Source: Desulfomonile tiedjei (GTDB lineage Bacteria > Desulfobacterota > Desulfomonilia > Desulfomonilales > Desulfomonilaceae). Taken from it: a stretch of DNA of 64,000 bases. Of the stretch, positions 61,001-64,000 are shown in pieces. A program made the translations under genes and the position numbers. How positions within the stretch are numbered: position 1 is the first letter of the stretch; the number at the start of each line of letters is the position of its first letter. Location of the stretch: contig JACRDF010000003.1 in NCBI GenBank assembly GCA_016212925.1, forward strand, positions 248,001 through 312,000. Reading direction: 5' to 3'. The notes beneath the pieces were generated by a model. That model did no database searches, was not told the origin of the DNA, and was given only the letters and a program-made list of their open reading frames with translations.

Positions 61001-63962
61001 CGGGGAACATTGCACGCAGCAGGTTTTCGAGACCTTGTTCCCCGAACCGAGGATCGTAGTCTCTCCGAATTGCGGCCATGAGAGCCGGCTTGAGGAATTT
61101 ACCGAAGCTTTCCATCACAAAGGCATTTATTTCTCTTTGAACGATCTGTTCCAGATTCGTCGGAAGAGCCGACGCTACAGGGGCAGTCGTCGGCCTGACG
61201 GCTATTTCCGCCGGTGTAGTGTCGGCAGACTTCTGTGTAACGGGAAAAGATACATGCTTCAACGATCCCTTTGAGGGCAGATTTCCCCTGGCAAATAACT
61301 GAGACATCGCATTCCTGTACACCAGACTTTCCGCGGAGGGCAGACACGTCTGTATGCAGTCCGCCTCTTCCACGATGTCCCGAATTAAATTGCTCAAGAT
61401 GTCTCTCGGGCCTACTTCCACAAAAAGCCTGACCCCGTGGTCGTTCCAAAGCGTGCGGACATTCGGCATCCAGTTGACCGGCGACTCCAGGTGCGCCATG
61501 ACGGTGCGCTTGATTTCGGCTGTGTCGTCCGGAAACGGCTTCATGGTTGTATTTGATATCACCGGAATGCGGGGTGCGTGGAATTCTATTCCCGCGATGA
61601 ACTCTTCCAGTTCATCGTGGATACACCTCATTATCGGGGAATGAAACGCCATGCTCACCCGCAGCAAAGTAGACCTGTGGCCGAGTTGCTTCAATTCGGC
61701 TCCCACGGCCTTCACGGCATCGGTGTCTCCCCCGATTACAATCTGATGGGGCGAATTTATGTTGGTTATGTAGACCTTTTCAGCTTTCGCCAGCATTTCC
61801 TCCACAATGTCCATCGGCGCGTCCACGGCCATCATCACGCCGGGGTCCACGTTCATTGTGCAGGCTTTGTCCATGCAGATAGCTCTCATGTTGACTATTC
61901 GGAAGCCATCCTCGAAGGAATACACGCCTGCCAGGCACAGAGCGGTCAATTCACCGAGGCTGTGGCCTGCCATAGCCGCCGGCCGGACGCCCAGAGAGGC
62001 CAGATACTGAACCATTGCATATTCTATGGTAAAGAGAGCGGGCTGCTGCCAGCGGGTCTTTTGGAGATCTTCCTCCCGATCGTGAAAGAGTAGGTGCAGA
62101 AGGTCGAAATCCGCCACCTCGGCCGCTCGGTCCATCCATTGACGAACAACCGGAAAAGTCTGATACAGCTCGAAACCCATTCCGGCGTAATGTGACCCCT
62201 GGCCTGGAAACACAAAAGCGAGCGGCGGCGGGGGCACCTCGGCTGATCCCACATGGATCCCCTGCCTTGCCATGGCCTTTTGGCGCTTCGCAGCCACGCC
62301 GCCTCCATTGCTAAACGGCTCCGTGTTTTGTATGCGTTCGAGCGCTTCCTGGCCTGATTCCGCTACCACTGCCACGCGATAAGGCTTACCGCTTATTTCG
62401 GTTCTGAAGAAATGTATCCCGTCCGGAAGAGCCGGCGAATCAGCAGAGTCTTCCAGCGCCTCCTGCGGTTTCCCCAACTGCACTAAGACTGCGCCATCAT
62501 TGTCCATGGCCTGCTCCACCTGCACAACGTAATTGGACCCACCAAAGCCGAAGGCGTTGACCTGAAGGTGTCTCGGGCTGCCGTTCCGCAACTGCCACTC
62601 CTCAGGGTTCGGCAAAACGGTGAGGTCCGATCCCGGGAGGCCTAAGTCCGGGTCGGGTTCATCGAAATTCAAAGTTGCCGGATAAATCCCGGCATTCATA
62701 GCCGTAATTCCTCTGATGAGACTGTTGATCCCGGAAGCGCCTAAAGTGTGCCCGATCTGCGACTTGAAGGAGGTCAGAACGGTTCGGCGGCCGGAATTGA
62801 AGAAGGCCTTTAGGGCCTGGACTTCCTCCACGTCGCCCTGTCGCGTGCTGGTCGCGTGACATTCCACAACATCCACGGAGTCCGGTCCGTAAGACGCATC
62901 GTCGAAAGAAGCGCCTATCGCTATTTCTTGAGTTATCCTGGATGATTCGACCATGCCCAGGTTGTTGTTGCTGGCACCCATCGAGGTTATGTACGCATGG
63001 ATCTTGGCCCCTCTTTTTCGTGCAACGGACTCCCTCTCGATAACTATCATTCCGCCGCCTTCACCCAGAACCATGCCGTCTCTTGCCGCATCAAACGGAC
63101 GACTGGTCTCAGCCGCAGAGCGCTCTACGCCGGACAGTCCTGCGAGAGCCCCCAGAGCGGAGAATTCGAGGAAATGCATCGGCGTAAGGAACTCTTCGCC
63201 GCCGCCCACTATTGCTGCATCTATAATCCCGTTTCGTATCATCTGGTATGCGCTGTACAATGCCACCAGAGCCGTCGCACAGGCCGCGGACACCGAGAAG
63301 CTGGGGCCCATGAATCCGTATTTGTTACAAATGAAGCCGCCCGCGGAACAATTGAGCCTGCCCAGCAGCGTTGTGTCGTCTATGGCTATTCTGCCCGATG
63401 TCACCTCTTCGGCTATTGCCGCTTCCATCTCGGGCGTGAGCTGGAGCACTTTCTTTACGGCTGAAATTATGTGGGTCAGGGAGCCGCGGATTATTACGTC
63501 CTGCAATGTGGCGGCAGCTTCTCCCGAGTTCTGAGAAATCAGCACGCTTATGCGTTCCCGCGGGATATCCGAATCGAGGATCCCGGATTCGTCGATGGCT
63601 TTGCCGGCCAGCCACATGCTGATCTTGGTGGCGTCAGTCATGGTCCGGAAGTCCTGGGGAGGGACACCTATTTCTTTACGGGACACCTCGATAGTTTGAA
63701 AGGCCCCGACCTTGCAATAGGTCTTTTCCGGCATTCGAGGCCGGGGATGATAGAAAACCTCGTGGTTCCATCTGGCTTGAGGCACAGGGACTATGCCGCT
63801 CCTCATGGCCAGGCTGGCCGCCCAAATCTCCTCCGGGCTGTTACCCAAAGCGTTGACGACACTCATGCCGGTAATCGCTATCCGTTCCCGGACCGGTCCA
63901 CGTTGCTCCACTACGGAAGGGGCCTGTATTCGATGACCCGCGACAACGTGACTGACTTCCAC
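58017..63962 (-). CDS. Iterative type I polyketide synthase, KS-AT-ACP-KR-DH
   Basis: 1981 residues from the in-frame GTG 63962; the frame is still open to the window edge, so the true start may lie outside. KS at about 25-480 has C228 (SVSAACAT), H369 (ECHATSTRQGD) and H405 (KSQIGHTLGASG). AT at about 580-880 has the GHSLGE Ser (S668) and MAFHS, a malonyl-type site. ACP at about 1035-1110 carries S1068 in LSIRSSRL. KR at about 1160-1610 includes SGGGSGIT, Ser at 1550-1551 and Y1564. Dehydratase double hotdog from about 1700 has H1712 in ADHKPFKFLKHP. Similar to PUFA/enediyne-type synthases. No TE or ER is visible. Confidence 0.9.
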   Translation of the reverse strand: MEVSHVVAGHRIQAPSVVEQRGPVRERIAITGMSVVNALGNSPEEIWAASLAMRSGIVPVPQARWNHEVFYHPRPRMPEKTYCKVGAFQTIEVSRKEIGVPPQDFRTMTDATKISMWLAGKAIDESGILDSDIPRERISVLISQNSGEAAATLQDVIIRGSLTHIISAVKKVLQLTPEMEAAIAEEVTSGRIAIDDTTLLGRLNCSAGGFICNKYGFMGPSFSVSAACATALVALYSAYQMIRNGIIDAAIVGGGEEFLTPMHFLEFSALGALAGLSGVERSAAETSRPFDAARDGMVLGEGGGMIVIERESVARKRGAKIHAYITSMGASNNNLGMVESSRITQEIAIGASFDDASYGPDSVDVVECHATSTRQGDVEEVQALKAFFNSGRRTVLTSFKSQIGHTLGASGINSLIRGITAMNAGIYPATLNFDEPDPDLGLPGSDLTVLPNPEEWQLRNGSPRHLQVNAFGFGGSNYVVQVEQAMDNDGAVLVQLGKPQEALEDSADSPALPDGIHFFRTEISGKPYRVAVVAESGQEALERIQNTEPFSNGGGVAAKRQKAMARQGIHVGSAEVPPPPLAFVFPGQGSHYAGMGFELYQTFPVVRQWMDRAAEVADFDLLHLLFHDREEDLQKTRWQQPALFTIEYAMVQYLASLGVRPAAMAGHSLGELTALCLAGVYSFEDGFRIVNMRAICMDKACTMNVDPGVMMAVDAPMDIVEEMLAKAEKVYITNINSPHQIVIGGDTDAVKAVGAELKQLGHRSTLLRVSMAFHSPIMRCIHDELEEFIAGIEFHAPRIPVISNTTMKPFPDDTAEIKRTVMAHLESPVNWMPNVRTLWNDHGVRLFVEVGPRDILSNLIRDIVEEADCIQTCLPSAESLVYRNAMSQLFARGNLPSKGSLKHVSFPVTQKSADTTPAEIAVRPTTAPVASALPTNLEQIVQREINAFVMESFGKFLKPALMAAIRRDYDPRFGEQGLENLLRAMFPGVDSGPVVSLPPSSQVVPTVQQAVAVPIAALPQTDQVATPESTGAEDITEAVIGIIMDATGYERDEIEPEMDLREDLSIRSSRLPVIIDAVEGHFHIKIDLEEFMDARTIQDISDRILAVLSRQACKKVAPAQPPAGSAQTEPARMIEPAEENQTLKRVVFTEAPLEPGDSQPVELDLMDTVAVLAAEGGTGLRQEVGGIFRRDYGISIAPMAFMDVSSESEEARFDLRTHKGAADAVGLLQELQSLSGIVIILDDAVEKYLDGMETASAVLEGFFSVLKAFLDTPAKKFVLMIHKSQGNAGTAGVLAQGMVGMFLSAALEFASVQFRTVRLDANTDLRDAIRGSLDRSRKPIETIYRDGKAYTTEGRVQPCSFHDAPGLQLSPGDVVVFSGGGSGITPFLARSLAPFGCKMVFLGRTELDPDINFRKLIAESGDSGEIAEKLVSSKKPSMSGKQRLAEISKIARAVDIVRNVEELRSAGAEASYFSCDVADPEKTRAVVDEIVKRYGKIDGIVHGAGVLRDGFIKQMTPVDFSAVVNVKFLGAWNLFSAASKAGLKFFTCLSSAASVQGNPGQANYAAGNRIMSALVSHLRSAHEEVRFKAMMLPPIEGAGMAEDPEIKVLMKRMNAAYVHVDELGELFCRELFVAPPEDVWVLFMRSLPDLSQVRLEMDEPVAPAGKIHAGAVMFRNEDFPMIDSVSRMDLLNGELEATRSFSQTRDLWIADHKPFKFLKHPLVSAIMALETFMEACRILYPHLRVRGVREARFLDIIECPAGTTRPSEVSCRRVSSGVNGVQCEVTLSTREISPSGRIMDRLQSNFKAIVMLASYHAIPAEDLPGFPVKPEELESRPMDHDEALEWYQNRTDMQDRYRVIEDLDGTSAGAIRGRIIYKQGTDFAPPLRSRYQYSPYLLEALMQVVNFYIAMRDPDEPRSMIPYRIGEMMFFRKCAAGEEITLEARMKSSDEKGITWNARALDETGRVLMNAKDIMMRWFSK

Positions 63963-64000
63963 TCCTGAGGGACGAGGGGCATTTTGTTCCAGTAAAGGCC

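Noticed and set aside
61578-62093. 171-codon plus-strand frame inside the PKS region
   Set aside because: Antisense to the AT domain of the PKS, which is strongly supported.

Overview
The window looks like chromosome of an anaerobic, Gram-negative bacterium, most likely a sulfate-reducer or syntroph-type deltaproteobacterium (Desulfobacterota). This is inferred from gene content: a TRAP dicarboxylate-type transporter, a complete branched-chain amino-acid (liv) ABC transporter, pyruvate phosphate dikinase, a RACo-like ferredoxin/ASKHA protein, two PaaI-type thioesterases, a sigma-54 activator with PAS domains, many short exported proteins, and a Pfa/enediyne-like polyketide synthase. TTG and GTG starts are common. 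Intergenic DNA is rich in palindromic repeats. One tRNA (Cys) is present; no rRNA, CRISPR array, transposase or phage gene was seen.

Layout. 0-5 kb: a truncated unknown gene, two small membrane/exported proteins, tlyA and an APC-family permease. 5-11 kb: an ECF sigma factor with a TIGR04076-like partner, a membrane-tethered phosphoesterase, a PAS-PAS sigma-54 activator and a divergent twin-CX3C exported protein. 11-21 kb: tRNA-Cys, the dctPQM TRAP operon, a class A PBP and lon. 21-27.5 kb: a DUF374 acyltransferase, a thioredoxin-fold/HEAT protein, several small exported proteins, a lytic transglycosylase, and apbE with a BASS transporter. 27.7-34 kb: nadD-rsfS, rseP, tsaB, a second phosphoesterase and a secreted protein with Gly-Tyr-Gln-Gln repeats. 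34-40 kb: livJHMGF. 40-48 kb: a ThiS-like protein, queE with an overlapping Gly-Gln decapeptide-repeat protein, the ferredoxin/ASKHA protein, a thioesterase and ppdK. 48-55 kb: a dynamin-like GTPase, an orphan FtsX/MacB-type permease, an AmpG-like MFS protein, a thioesterase and a DUF502 protein. 55-64 kb: a minus-strand locus of an iterative PKS (KS-AT-ACP-KR-DH), a stand-alone phosphopantetheinyl transferase and a B12-binding-type radical SAM protein.

The main candidate for an undescribed system is the 55-64 kb locus. The 1981-residue synthase has the KS-AT-ACP-KR-DH order of enediyne/PUFA-type iterative synthases. The PPTase that would activate its carrier domain is encoded next to it instead of fused at its C-terminus, and a radical SAM enzyme follows. 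The ACP and KS motifs are atypical and the reading frame is still open at the window edge.

Almost every larger intergenic gap holds a repeat. (1) Three elements have GTAACC-type terminal inverted repeats and 8-bp flanking duplications, which fits non-autonomous IS66-like elements. (2) A roughly 190-bp repeat with a GGTGCCACTG hairpin core occurs four times with its core, plus two partial or related copies. (3) A terminator-like palindrome beside the string GTTTTTGGGG occurs four times. (4) Several other palindromes occur once or twice.
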